Part shown: positions 45,313 through 53,682 of the stretch, piece after piece
Position numbering within the stretch: position 1 is the first letter of the stretch
Layout: each line of letters opens with the position of its first letter
Notes under the pieces: model-generated
Databases searched by the model: none
Seen by the model: only the letters and a program-made list of their open reading frames with translations
Told to the model about the DNA's origin: nothing
Position numbers and translations under genes: made by a program
NCBI RefSeq assembly: GCF_030731045.1
Contig: NZ_JAVALS010000012.1
Location: 23,217 to 87,216 of the forward strand
Direction: 5' to 3'
DNA from: Arthrobacter horti
GTDB taxonomy: Bacteria; Actinomycetota; Actinomycetes; Actinomycetales; Micrococcaceae
DNA: 64,000 nt

Positions 45313-46470
45313 TCAGGAGAACAGCGTCCTCTTCAGCAGCGCGCCCAGCTGTTCGGCCTCGGTGAGGAAACCGTCGTGCCCGATCGCGGATGCGATGTGG
45401 TGCACGGGGACCTCTCCCGGCAGTGCTGCGGCCAGCACCGCGGACTGCACCGGAAGGTACAGACGGTCCGTCTCCACGGCCGCGATGAAGAACTCCACCG
45501 GACTGTCCGCCAGTGCGGCCTCAACACCTCCGCGGCCACGGCCGACGTCGTGGCTCATGAGCGCCTCGGTGAGCGCGATGTAACTGTTGGCGTCGAAGCG
45601 CCGCACCAGCTTGGCGCCCTGGTGGTCCAGGTAGCTCTCCACCTGGTAGCGGCCGCGCTCGGCCAGGGAGGCCGCGTTGAGCGGCTGCTCACCGTCCTGC
45701 GCCTTCCGGCTGAAGCGCGCCTCCAGCTCCGCCTCGCTGCGGTAGGAGATGTGGGCGATGCGGCGGGCCAGGGCCAGGCCGGACTCCGGGGCCGCGCCGT
45801 CGTAGTAATCGCCGTCCCGGAAGTCCGGATCCTGGCGGATGGCGAGGGTCTGCGCCTGGGCGAGGGCGATCTGCTCGGCGGTGCTGTGGGCGCCGACGGC
45901 GATCACGGCGCATTTGCGGACGCGCTCCGGGAACGTCGCGGCCCACTCAAGCGCGCGGGCGCCGCCCATGGAGCCGCCCACCACGGCGAACCACTGGCGG
46001 ATGCCGAGCCGGTCCGCCAGGCGCGCCTCGGCCGCGGCGGCGTCGCGGAGCGTGATGAAGGGGAAGCGCGAACCCCACGGCCTGCCGTCCGGGGCCGGGC
46101 TCGCGGGGCCGGTGCTGCCGTTGCAGCCGCCCACGATGTTGATGGAGACCACGAAGAAGCGGTCCGTGTCGATGGTGCGGCCGGGGCCGATCAGGCCGTC
46201 CCACCAGCCGTCCTCGTCCGAATCCCCGCGTGCGGCGTGGGCGCTGCCGGTGAGGGCGTGCTGAATGAGGACCGCGTTGCCGCCGTCGGCGTCCAGCGTC
46301 CCCCACGTCTCGTACGCGAGCGTCACCTCCGGCAGCTTGCCTCCCGCCTCAAGCGCCAGGGGGCCGACGACGGCGGTGCGCGTCACGCCGTCGAGCTCCC
46401 GGACGGGGGCGGAGGGCACGGCGGCCGTGTGGCGCACGGCTGTCACGGGACGGGATGCGGCGATGGTCAT
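45313..46470 (-). CDS. metX: Homoserine O-acetyltransferase MetX
   Basis: A 385-aa alpha/beta-hydrolase-fold acyltransferase making O-acetylhomoserine for methionine synthesis. Nucleophile elbow VVGGSMGGARALEWA, conserved NIVGGCNGSTGPAS upstream, and C-terminal catalytic His in IASAIGHDGFLTE. ATG 46470 with GAGG upstream is chosen; the frame to 46500 runs into the riboswitch leader. A SAM riboswitch at about 46508-46598 precedes it. Confidence 0.94.
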   Translation of the reverse strand: MTIAASRPVTAVRHTAAVPSAPVRELDGVTRTAVVGPLALEAGGKLPEVTLAYETWGTLDADGGNAVLIQHALTGSAHAARGDSDEDGWWDGLIGPGRTIDTDRFFVVSINIVGGCNGSTGPASPAPDGRPWGSRFPFITLRDAAAAEARLADRLGIRQWFAVVGGSMGGARALEWAATFPERVRKCAVIAVGAHSTAEQIALAQAQTLAIRQDPDFRDGDYYDGAAPESGLALARRIAHISYRSEAELEARFSRKAQDGEQPLNAASLAERGRYQVESYLDHQGAKLVRRFDANSYIALTEALMSHDVGRGRGGVEAALADSPVEFFIAAVETDRLYLPVQSAVLAAALPGEVPVHHIASAIGHDGFLTEAEQLGALLKRTLFS

Positions 46471-46507
46471 GGAGCCTCGTTTCCTTGCGCTTGCCCACAC
46501 CGGACGG

Positions 46508-46598
46508 TGCCAGGCCGAGTCTTCACCCGGGGCACCCCACCGCAGGAGGAGGGTTGCCGGCCAGCAAACCGGGGTTTAGCGCTGACACTCGTGACTCA
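46508..46598 (-). promoter_or_regulatory. SAM riboswitch (SAM-IV type) upstream of metX
   Basis: On the minus strand GAGTC (46598 side) pairs with GACTC to close P1; the core GCTGGCCGGCAACCCTCC and GGTGGGGTGCCCCGGGTGA are those of actinobacterial SAM-I/SAM-IV aptamers. TACACT upstream (complement near 46603-46612) is a likely -10. It should shut off metX when SAM is high. Confidence 0.85.
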
Positions 46599-46744
46599 TG
46601 AATCAGTGTAAAGGATCGGATAGGGCCGTTTTGCGAAGATGACGCTTCATGAGGGCCGCTCCGCGATGCTTTGTTCAGCCGGAAGGCCGCGACGGGCCGG
46701 GAATCCGAAGAATCCACGGCCCGCCGCAAAGTTTCACACTGCGC

Positions 46745-48064
46745 TCAGCGGGCGGCCTTCGCGGCGCGGAAACCGGCGTCCAGATCGGCCAGGATGTCAT
46801 CGATGTGCTCGATGCCCACGGCCAGACGCACCAGGCCCGGGGTCACGCCGGCGGCCCGCTGCTGCTCCTCGCCCAGCTGGGCGTGGGTGGTGGAGGCCGG
46901 GTGGATGACCAGGGAGCGGACGTCACCCAGGTTCGCCACATGGGAGTGCAGCTCCAGGGCGTCCACGAATGCCTTGCCCGCCTCGAGCCCGCCCGCGATC
47001 TCGAACGCCACCACGGCGCCGATGCCGTTGGGGCCGTACTTGCGGCCGCGTTCGAACCACGGGCTGCTCGGCAGGCCCGCGAAGGCGACGCGTTCGACGT
47101 CGTCGCGCACTTCCAGGAACTCCGCCACCTTCTGCGCGTTCTGCACGTGGCGCTCCACGCGCAGGCTGAGCGTCTCCAGGCCCTGCGCGATGAGGAAGGC
47201 GTTGAACGGGCTGACCGCGGAACCGAGGTCCCGGAGCAGCTGGACGCGCGCCTTGAGGATGTAGCTGAGGTTGGCGCCCAGCGCGCCGTCCGCACCCAGG
47301 TCGCGGGCGTAGACCAGGCCGTTGTAGCTCTCATCCGGGGTGTTGAAGGACGGGAACTTCTCCGGGTCCGCACCGAAGTCGAACTTGCCGGAGTCCACGA
47401 TCACGCCGGCGATGGCGCTGCCGTGGCCGCCGAGGTACTTGGTGGCGGAGTGGACCACGATGTCGGCGCCCCACTCGAGCGGGCGGACCAGGTACGGGGT
47501 GGCCAGGGTGTTGTCCACGATGAGCGGGACGCCGGATTCGTGGGCGACGGCGGAGACTCCCTCGATGTCCAGGACGTCCTGGCGCGGGTTGGAGACGACC
47601 TCCGCGAAGAACAGCTTGGTGTTGGGCCGCACGGCCGCGCGCCAGTCGTCCAGGTTGTCCGGGTCCGCCACGAAGGTGACCTGGATACCGAACTTCTTCA
47701 GCGTGTTCGCCAGGAGGTTGTACGTTCCGCCGTACAGGCTCGGGCTGGCCACCACGTGATCGCCGGCCTCCGCGATGTTCAGGATCGCGAACGCCTCGGC
47801 CGCCTGGCCGGAGCTCAGCAGCAGGGCCGCCAGGCCGCCTTCCAGGCTGGCGATGCGCTGCTCCACGGCATCCTGGGTCGGATTTCCGATGCGCGTGTAA
47901 ATCGGTGCGAGCTCGGCGAGCGCGAAGCGGTTGGCGGCGCTCTCCGCGCTCGGGAACACGAAGGACGTGGTCTGGTAGATCGGGAGGGCACGGGCGCCGG
48001 TGGCGGCGTCCGGCTCCTGGCCGACGTGGATCTGACGGGTTTCAAAGGACCAGTTGTTGCTCAT
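46745..48064 (-). CDS. metY: O-acetylhomoserine aminocarboxypropyltransferase (sulfhydrylase) MetY
   Basis: A 439-aa PLP enzyme of the Cys/Met metabolism family. Seen: TRQIHVGQEPDAATGARALPIYQT, YTRIGNPTQDAVEQRIASLEGG, and the PLP lysine in VHSATKYLGGHGSAIAG. It makes homocysteine from O-acetylhomoserine (MetX product) and sulfide. ATG 48064 has GAGG 7 bases upstream. A separate SAM riboswitch controls it, so metY and metX are separately switched but coordinated. Confidence 0.94.
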   Translation of the reverse strand: MSNNWSFETRQIHVGQEPDAATGARALPIYQTTSFVFPSAESAANRFALAELAPIYTRIGNPTQDAVEQRIASLEGGLAALLLSSGQAAEAFAILNIAEAGDHVVASPSLYGGTYNLLANTLKKFGIQVTFVADPDNLDDWRAAVRPNTKLFFAEVVSNPRQDVLDIEGVSAVAHESGVPLIVDNTLATPYLVRPLEWGADIVVHSATKYLGGHGSAIAGVIVDSGKFDFGADPEKFPSFNTPDESYNGLVYARDLGADGALGANLSYILKARVQLLRDLGSAVSPFNAFLIAQGLETLSLRVERHVQNAQKVAEFLEVRDDVERVAFAGLPSSPWFERGRKYGPNGIGAVVAFEIAGGLEAGKAFVDALELHSHVANLGDVRSLVIHPASTTHAQLGEEQQRAAGVTPGLVRLAVGIEHIDDILADLDAGFRAAKAAR

Positions 48065-48190
48065 GGCGTACCTCAGGCATATGTCAAAGGGCCAGGAACA
48101 CACTCCCCCACCACGCCGAACGGCGTCCTGCCCTCAGATGGAGGGGGACGGCGTCCATGGCCCGCGCTTGCGCACCGCCGGGATGACGAT

Positions 48191-48277
48191 GCGCCCGGTC
48201 CTCACCCGGGGCACCCCGCCGCGGACGGAGGGTTGCCGGCCAGCAAGCCGGGGCTCGATGCTGGCACTCATGACCTG
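48191..48277 (-). promoter_or_regulatory. SAM riboswitch (SAM-IV type) upstream of metY
   Basis: Minus strand: GGTC pairs with GACC to close P1; conserved GAGTGCCAGC, GCTGGCCGGCAACCCTCC and GGGGTGCCCCGGGTGA follow. TACTCT about 10 bases upstream is a likely -10. It is strongly alike to the metX copy. The 372-base gap 48065-48436 holds this leader and the divergent promoter of the VOC gene. Confidence 0.88.
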
Positions 48278-48381
48278 GAAGTAAGAGTAAAGGGCGGCCC
48301 CCGGAGCTGAAAAGAGCCGCTGTCACAGTGCGTCGCGGGCGCGCGAGTATGACGGAAATCGGCGTCATCCCGGGCCATATT

Positions 48382-48400
48382 CCTAGTTAGGCAACCCTAA
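48382..48400. promoter_or_regulatory. Possible DtxR/IdeR-like iron box
   Basis: CCTAGTTAGGCAACCCTAA matches the DtxR/IdeR consensus in 13 of 19 positions and contains TTAGG/CCTAA inverted halves, about 37 bases before the VOC gene start. Weak; mismatches cluster in the left arm. Confidence 0.3.
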
Positions 48401-48436
48401 GCTGAGTGCCAGGTCACAAAGTGCAAGGATGATGCC

Positions 48437-49075
48437 ATGCGGATGGACCACGTTTCTTACGCCTGTGAAAGTGACGGCCTCGAGGCCACTGCAGAGCGCA
48501 TCGCTGACGCTCTCGGACTGCACGCGGTGCGGGGCGGGATTCACCCCCGTTTCGGCACCCGCAACATGATCTTCCCCCTGGCCGACCACAAGTACCTTGA
48601 GGTCGTGGAAGTTCTGAACCACCCCGCGTCGGACAAGGCCCCCTTCGGCCAGGCCGTGCGCGCCCGCTCCGAGATGGGCGGGGGGTGGATGGGCTGGTGC
48701 GTCGCCGTGGACGACCTGACCCCCTTCGAATCCCGGCTGGGCCGTGAGGCCGTTCCGGGCAACCGGAAGTTCCCCGACGGCCGTGAACTGATCTGGAAGC
48801 AGATCGGCATTCTCGGCCTGATCGCCGACCCCCAGGTCCCCTACCTGCTCAAGTGGGAGGGTGATCCCACCCTGCACCCGTCCCTCGTCTACTCGAGCGA
48901 CGTCCGTGTCTCCCACCTGACCATCGCCGGATCCGCGCAGCGCGTGACGGAATGGCTGGGCGAGGAAGTGGAGCACCCGCTGGAAGACGTCGACGTCGAG
49001 TGGGTGGCCCCCAAGGGCACGCCGGGCATCATGTCCGTGACCTTCGAAACGGCCAAGGGCTCCGTCACCCTCTGA
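48437..49075 (+). CDS. VOC family protein, glyoxalase-like domain
   Basis: A 212-aa protein of the Glyoxalase_3-like group: MRMDHVSYACESDGLEATAERIADALG, GIHPRFGTRNMIFPL and KYLEVVEVLNHPA near the N-terminus; a second unit follows from about residue 115. Metal-binding His (DHVSY) and Glu (LEVVE) are kept. Such proteins are common in actinobacteria with no assigned substrate. Monocistronic, bounded by the metY leader and a terminator. Confidence 0.8.
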   Translation: MRMDHVSYACESDGLEATAERIADALGLHAVRGGIHPRFGTRNMIFPLADHKYLEVVEVLNHPASDKAPFGQAVRARSEMGGGWMGWCVAVDDLTPFESRLGREAVPGNRKFPDGRELIWKQIGILGLIADPQVPYLLKWEGDPTLHPSLVYSSDVRVSHLTIAGSAQRVTEWLGEEVEHPLEDVDVEWVAPKGTPGIMSVTFETAKGSVTL

Positions 49076-49082
49076 CCGTTCG

Positions 49083-49144
49083 GACACGGCGAAGGCCGGG
49101 AGGAACTCCGCGTTCGCGGTGCTCCGCCCGGCCTTTCCCGTGTC
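49083..49144. terminator. Bidirectional hairpin terminator
   Basis: GACACGG (49083) pairs with CCGTGTC (49138-49144), and AAGGCCGGG (49092) with CCCGGCCTT (49127-49135), separated by small internal loops. It lies between the convergent VOC and carboxyltransferase genes. Confidence 0.75.
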
Positions 49145-49149
49145 AGGTC

Positions 49150-50652
49150 TCAGTGGAAACCGAGCCGCCGGGCCGCGGCCCACGCCAGGTTCTCCAACAG
49201 CTTCCCGTCCTCCGGCACCACGTCGTGGACCAAGCCGCGGGCCGCGAGCGACCGCGCCCCGATGCCCTGGGAGACGGCCAGCCGCGGCGCGCCGTCGACG
49301 TCGCCCTGCACGATGAGACTGGCGCCCTCGGGCGGCAGTGGGGCGAGCCAGGCGTCCGCCGCCGCGACCATCCAGCGCGTGGCGGCCAAGGCCAGCGCCC
49401 CGCCGCCGGTCCCCTCCCCCAGCAGGATCGCCACGCTGGGCACCGAGAGCTTCGCCAGATCTGCGACGCAGTCCGCGATCGCACAGGCGATCGCCTCCTC
49501 CTCGGCCCGCACCGACAGCTCTGCGCCCGGCGTGTCCACCACTGTGACAAGCGGGATGCCGAGCGACTCCGCAAGGGCCATGCCCCGGCGGGCCTGCGCC
49601 AGCCCGGCGGCGTCGAGCGCCGCGCCCTGGTGCTGAGCGGCGCGGTCGTGCCCCACCACCACCACGGGGCGGCCCGCCAGCTCGGCGAGCAGCACGGCGA
49701 CCGAGGAGGACAGCCGTCCGCGGCCGGTGCCGCGCAGGCCCACCGTCCGGCCGAAACCGTGAACCAGGAGCTCCCACAGACCCGGGCGGCCGGGTTCCCT
49801 GGTCTTCAGCACGGAGGCCCAGGCCCCGGGGTCCGGCACCTTGGCAGCGGACCCCGGGGCAACGGACTCCGGGGCCTCAGACCCCAGGGCAACGCTGGGA
49901 ACCGGGACGGCAGCCTCGCATGGCTCCAGGATGGCCAGCACTGCGGAGGCCATCTCCCGGAACCCGGACAGGTCCAGGACGGCGTCCACCGTCCCGTGCT
50001 CCCGCAGATGTTCGGCAAGCTGCACGCCCTGCGGGAACGGCTCGCCCTTGAGCCCTTCGTAGACCTTGGGGCCCAGGAAACCGATCAGGGCCCCGGGCTC
50101 GGCCACGGTCAGGTGCCCGAGCGAGCCCCAGGAGGCGAAGACGCCGCCCGTGGTGGGATGCCGGAGATACACCAGGTACGGCAGGCCGAGGTCCTTGTAC
50201 CGGACCAGGGCCCGCGTGACCCGCACCATCTGCAGGAACGCCGGCGTCCCTTCCTGCATGCGGGTCCCGCCGGACGCCGGCGCGGCGATCAGCGGCAGGC
50301 GCCGCCTCCCCGCCTCCTCGATGGCCGCCACGATGCGGTCGGCCGTCCGCTCGCCGATCGAGCCGCCCAGGAAGGCGAACTCGCTGACGACGACGGCGAC
50401 GGCGCGGCCGTCGATGCCCCCCTCCCCGGTGAGCACGGCTTCGTCCGTCCCGCTCCGCGCGGCGGCCCGCTCGAGCGCGGCCGCGTAGCCGGCGTCGTCG
50501 ACCGGATCAGGCGCGACGTCCCAGCTGCGGAAGCTGCCGGGATCCAGAAGGCCGTCCAGTACCTGCCGAGCCCCGGGGCGGTGGGATACCGCCGCGCACT
50601 GTTCGGCGGAGGACGCCCGGGAGTCCAGCACGGCGGAGCCCGCGCCGTTCAT
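49150..50652 (-). CDS. Fused acyl-CoA carboxylase carboxyltransferase (AccD-AccA type)
   Basis: A 500-aa protein with two crotonase-fold halves. The beta-like half (about residues 30-260) has AASGGTRMQEGTPAFLQM and HPTTGGVFASWGSLGHLTVAEPGALIGFLGP; the alpha-like half (about 290-500) has VDTPGAELSVRAEEEAIA and LGEGTGGGALALAATRWMV. No N-terminal zinc finger. Such proteins transfer or remove carboxyl groups on CoA thioesters; no biotin carboxylase or carrier is nearby, so a decarboxylase-like role is possible. ATG 50652 overlaps the CoA transferase stop. Confidence 0.86.
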   Translation of the reverse strand: MNGAGSAVLDSRASSAEQCAAVSHRPGARQVLDGLLDPGSFRSWDVAPDPVDDAGYAAALERAAARSGTDEAVLTGEGGIDGRAVAVVVSEFAFLGGSIGERTADRIVAAIEEAGRRRLPLIAAPASGGTRMQEGTPAFLQMVRVTRALVRYKDLGLPYLVYLRHPTTGGVFASWGSLGHLTVAEPGALIGFLGPKVYEGLKGEPFPQGVQLAEHLREHGTVDAVLDLSGFREMASAVLAILEPCEAAVPVPSVALGSEAPESVAPGSAAKVPDPGAWASVLKTREPGRPGLWELLVHGFGRTVGLRGTGRGRLSSSVAVLLAELAGRPVVVVGHDRAAQHQGAALDAAGLAQARRGMALAESLGIPLVTVVDTPGAELSVRAEEEAIACAIADCVADLAKLSVPSVAILLGEGTGGGALALAATRWMVAAADAWLAPLPPEGASLIVQGDVDGAPRLAVSQGIGARSLAARGLVHDVVPEDGKLLENLAWAAARRLGFH

Positions 50653-51917
50653 CGGCTGCCCTGTCCCACCAGGGCCTGGCTCCCCACCAGTGCCTGGTTC
50701 AGCCAGGCCCTGACGTCGCCGTCGTGCTCGCCGAGCCGCGGCGGGGCGGCATGCTCCAGCCGCGTGGTTTCCGTGCCGTCCGGCCGGAAGTACCGCAGCG
50801 GCCCGCCCGGGACCTCGATGTGGCCCAGGCTCGGGTGCTCCATCCCCAGGAGCAGGTGCTGGCTGCGGGTCTGCTCCCAGGCGAACACCTCGTCCAGGCT
50901 CCGGACGCGGCCGGCCGGGACGCCGGCCCGTTCGAGCAGGGCCAGAAGGTCCTCCGAGCCGTAAGCGGCGAATTTCTCCTCGACGGCCGCGATCAGTTCC
51001 AGGCGGTGCTCCACCCGTGAGGCGTTGCCGTCCCAGCGGGGATCGTCCGGATCCAGCTCGAACGCGTCCGCGAACCGCTTCCACAGTCCTTCGGAGCCGA
51101 CGGCGATCTGCACGGCGCCGTCGGCGCAGCGGAAGAGACCGTACGGGGCGATGGACGGGTGGTGGTTGCCCTGGGCCTGGGGAACTTGCCCGCCGACGGT
51201 CCAGCGGGTGCCCTGGAAGGCCAGGACACTGACGATCGAGGACAGCAGCGAGGTGCGCACCACCTGGCCACGGCCCGTCCGTTCACGATCCAGCAGGGCC
51301 GCCAGGACACCGTAGGCGCCATGGATCCCGGCCAGGACGTCGCCGATCGGCACACCCACGCGCTGCGGGTCCTCGGGCCCAGAGCCGGTGAGGGACATGA
51401 GTCCCGCCTCGCCCTGCGCGATCTGGTCATAGCCGGCGCGGGTGCCTTCCGGGCCGTCGTGGCCGAAGCCGCTGATGGACAGGACGACCAGCCGCGGGTT
51501 GAGCGCCTCCAAGGTGGCCGGGTCGAAGCCGAGCCGGTCCAGCGTCCCCGGGCGGAAGTTCTCCACCAGGACGTCCGCCCGGCGCAGCAGCTCCCGGAGC
51601 AGGGCGGTGTCCGCCTCGTCCTTCAGGTCCAGGGTGATGGATTCCTTGTTGCGGTTGCACGAGAGGAAGTAGGTGGACTCGCGTCCGTCGGGGGTGTCGA
51701 TGAAGGGAGGGCCCCAGCCGCGGGTGTCATCGCCGGCGGCCGGGTTCTCCACCTTGATCACGCGGGCGCCGAGGTCGCCGAGCATCATGCCGGCGTGCGG
51801 CCCGGCGAGGGCGCGGGAGAGGTCCACGACGAGGGTGCCGGTCAGCGGGCCCTGCCGGCCGTCGTCGTCGCCGTCGGGCTGGGTGTTCGCGGATGTCATG
51901 ACGTTCCCGATGCTCAT
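50649..51917 (-). CDS. Type III (CaiB/BaiF) CoA transferase
   Basis: A 422-aa enzyme. Family segments: VVDLSRALAGPHAGMMLGDLGARVIKVENP at the start, KESITLDLKDEADTALLRELLRRADVLVENF, YDQIAQGEAGLMSLTG and VGVPIGDVLAGIHGAYGVLAALL. It moves CoA between carboxylic acids. Overlaps symporter and carboxyltransferase genes at both ends, so its acid is probably the imported compound or the amidase product (inference). Confidence 0.92.
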   Translation of the reverse strand: MSIGNVMTSANTQPDGDDDGRQGPLTGTLVVDLSRALAGPHAGMMLGDLGARVIKVENPAAGDDTRGWGPPFIDTPDGRESTYFLSCNRNKESITLDLKDEADTALLRELLRRADVLVENFRPGTLDRLGFDPATLEALNPRLVVLSISGFGHDGPEGTRAGYDQIAQGEAGLMSLTGSGPEDPQRVGVPIGDVLAGIHGAYGVLAALLDRERTGRGQVVRTSLLSSIVSVLAFQGTRWTVGGQVPQAQGNHHPSIAPYGLFRCADGAVQIAVGSEGLWKRFADAFELDPDDPRWDGNASRVEHRLELIAAVEEKFAAYGSEDLLALLERAGVPAGRVRSLDEVFAWEQTRSQHLLLGMEHPSLGHIEVPGGPLRYFRPDGTETTRLEHAAPPRLGEHDGDVRAWLNQALVGSQALVGQGSR

Positions 51918-53401
51918 GCGGTGGCCCCTTCGGTGACGGTTTCACGGCCGTGGTCCGCGGACAGCCGGGGTCCGGTGGCGGACTCGTCGGCGTGAGCCGG
52001 AACCGGCGGCTGTCCCTTGAAGGCCACGCGGCGGATGCCCTCCGCCACGGCCAGGACCACGAGGTTGGGCACCAGGGACAGGAGGCCGGAGTCGATGCCG
52101 CCGGTGCTGATGTTGGCGAAGGTGATGACGCCGACCGAGAGTGTTCCGGCCAGGATGCCCAGGGTCACCGGGATGCCATGCACCTTCACCTTGCGGGCCA
52201 GGCCGAACGCGACCGCGGGGACCATCTGGGTCAGGCCGCCGTAGGTGAGGAGCAGCAGCGCGCCGATGTCCGACTTGGCCAGGCCGAACACCAGGGCCAG
52301 CGCGACGGCCACGGCCACCACCAGGTGGTTCACCCGGAAGCGCAGCCGCGGGTTCTTGATCGAGAAGAGGTTGTTGGACACGAGCATGGAGATGCCCATC
52401 GCAATGGCGCCCGCCGGCACCATCGCTGCCGCGGCGCCGCCGATGGCGATGACGGCTAGGAGTGGCTCCGGCAGCGAGTGCTGCGCGACGCTCAGCAGGA
52501 CCGTGTTGCCCTTGGTGTGGGCCGGGAGAACCAGGATGCCGGCGAGACCCACCATGATCGGGATGAACAGGCTCAGCTGGTAGATGGCGATCCAGCTGTT
52601 GTTCTGGCGCAGGATCTTCCCGCTCTTGGCGGCAAGGGTCGGCGGCCACAGGTGGGGGAAGGTGTTGAACCCGGCGCCGAGACCGGTCACGGCCACAGAG
52701 GTCACCCAGAACTTGGCGTCGAAGCCGGGCCGGCTGATGGTGAAGAAGTCACCGGAGATCGCGTTGACCTTGGCGACCACGTCCGGGATGGCCCCCACGC
52801 TCGCGATGACGCCCGCGATCACGATGACCAGCGCCGCCACCATCATGAAGTCCTTGAAGACCGCCACCCGGGCGATGCCGCGCAGTCCGGCCCAGATCAC
52901 GAAGACCACCACCAGCACGCTGGCCACGATCATGCTGAATCCGCTGGCGTCCGCACTTCCCGTGGCGAGCTGGACGATCATGCCCAGGCCGGTGATCTGC
53001 AGCTGCAGGTACGGCAGGAGGAAGATGGCGCCGCACAGGGCCACGGTCTTGCCCAGGGCACGGCTGCCGAAGCGGTCCTGGAAGAAGTCCGCCATGGTCA
53101 GGTAGCCGCGGTTGGCACCGAGCTGGCGCTGACGCGGCAGGATGAAGTACTGCAGCGTGCAGGTGATGGTGAGGTACCCGACGGCGTACAGTGCCGCCAT
53201 GCCGCCCCCGTAGGCCAGGCCGGCCAGGCCCAGGAAGCTGAAGGTGGTCAGCGATTCGCCGGCCTGGAGGAACCAGGTGGTCCAGCGTGGAAGGTCGCGT
53301 TTGCCCACCGACCAGCCGGACAGGCTGGTCTGACGAGTGCGGGACCAGACGCCGATGGCGCCGATCAGGACGATTCCGATCACGATGAGGACGGTGAGCA
53401 T
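51914..53401 (-). CDS. Sodium:solute symporter (SSS family)
   Basis: A 495-aa membrane protein with 13 or so helices. WSVGKRDLPRWTTWFLQAGESLTTFSFLGLAG is the N-terminal SSS block; GAGFNTFPHLWPPTLAAKSGKILR and GGAAAAMVPAGAIAMGISMLVSNN are also typical. It takes up a carboxylate or similar solute with sodium. It follows a DUF3311 protein, a common small partner of this SSS subgroup, by a one-base overlap. Confidence 0.9.
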   Translation of the reverse strand: MLTVLIVIGIVLIGAIGVWSRTRQTSLSGWSVGKRDLPRWTTWFLQAGESLTTFSFLGLAGLAYGGGMAALYAVGYLTITCTLQYFILPRQRQLGANRGYLTMADFFQDRFGSRALGKTVALCGAIFLLPYLQLQITGLGMIVQLATGSADASGFSMIVASVLVVVFVIWAGLRGIARVAVFKDFMMVAALVIVIAGVIASVGAIPDVVAKVNAISGDFFTISRPGFDAKFWVTSVAVTGLGAGFNTFPHLWPPTLAAKSGKILRQNNSWIAIYQLSLFIPIMVGLAGILVLPAHTKGNTVLLSVAQHSLPEPLLAVIAIGGAAAAMVPAGAIAMGISMLVSNNLFSIKNPRLRFRVNHLVVAVAVALALVFGLAKSDIGALLLLTYGGLTQMVPAVAFGLARKVKVHGIPVTLGILAGTLSVGVITFANISTGGIDSGLLSLVPNLVVLAVAEGIRRVAFKGQPPVPAHADESATGPRLSADHGRETVTEGATA

Positions 53402-53682
53402 CAGTGTGCCTCACTCTCGTTCAGGGCGGCCAGGCGCGCGGCGTCCCGGACTGCTTCGGCGGCGTCGTTCTCGGCACCGCCGTCGCGCTGATAGCTGCGC
53501 TCCACGATCTGGAGGGCGACGACGGTGCAGATCACCATCGCTCCCATCCAGATCAGGGCGGCCGGCAGGCCGAACCAGAAAGTGGGGGTGGAGACAAAGG
53601 GAAGGAAGGGGGTGACCATGATGCCGGCGACCGGGGTCAGGGCGATCGTCAGGCGCTTGGGGGATGCCAGGGTGGTGCTCAC
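53401..53682 (-). CDS. DUF3311-type small membrane protein, symporter partner
   Basis: A 93-aa protein from GTG 53682 with two hydrophobic helices (about residues 12-32 and 40-62) around PFLPFVSTPTFWFGLPAALIW, as in DUF3311. The tail is charged and helical. Its position between amidase and SSS gene, with overlaps on both sides, suggests an accessory subunit of the symporter. Confidence 0.82.
   Translation of the reverse strand: MSTTLASPKRLTIALTPVAGIMVTPFLPFVSTPTFWFGLPAALIWMGAMVICTVVALQIVERSYQRDGGAENDAAEAVRDAARLAALNESEAH

Noticed and set aside
44770..46611. 613-aa plus-strand frame opposite the membrane protein and metX
   Set aside because: Antisense shadow that also crosses a SAM riboswitch.
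46688..46730. Terminator after metY
   Set aside because: Only a 6-bp core stem with a 17-base loop pairs well, so it was not listed.
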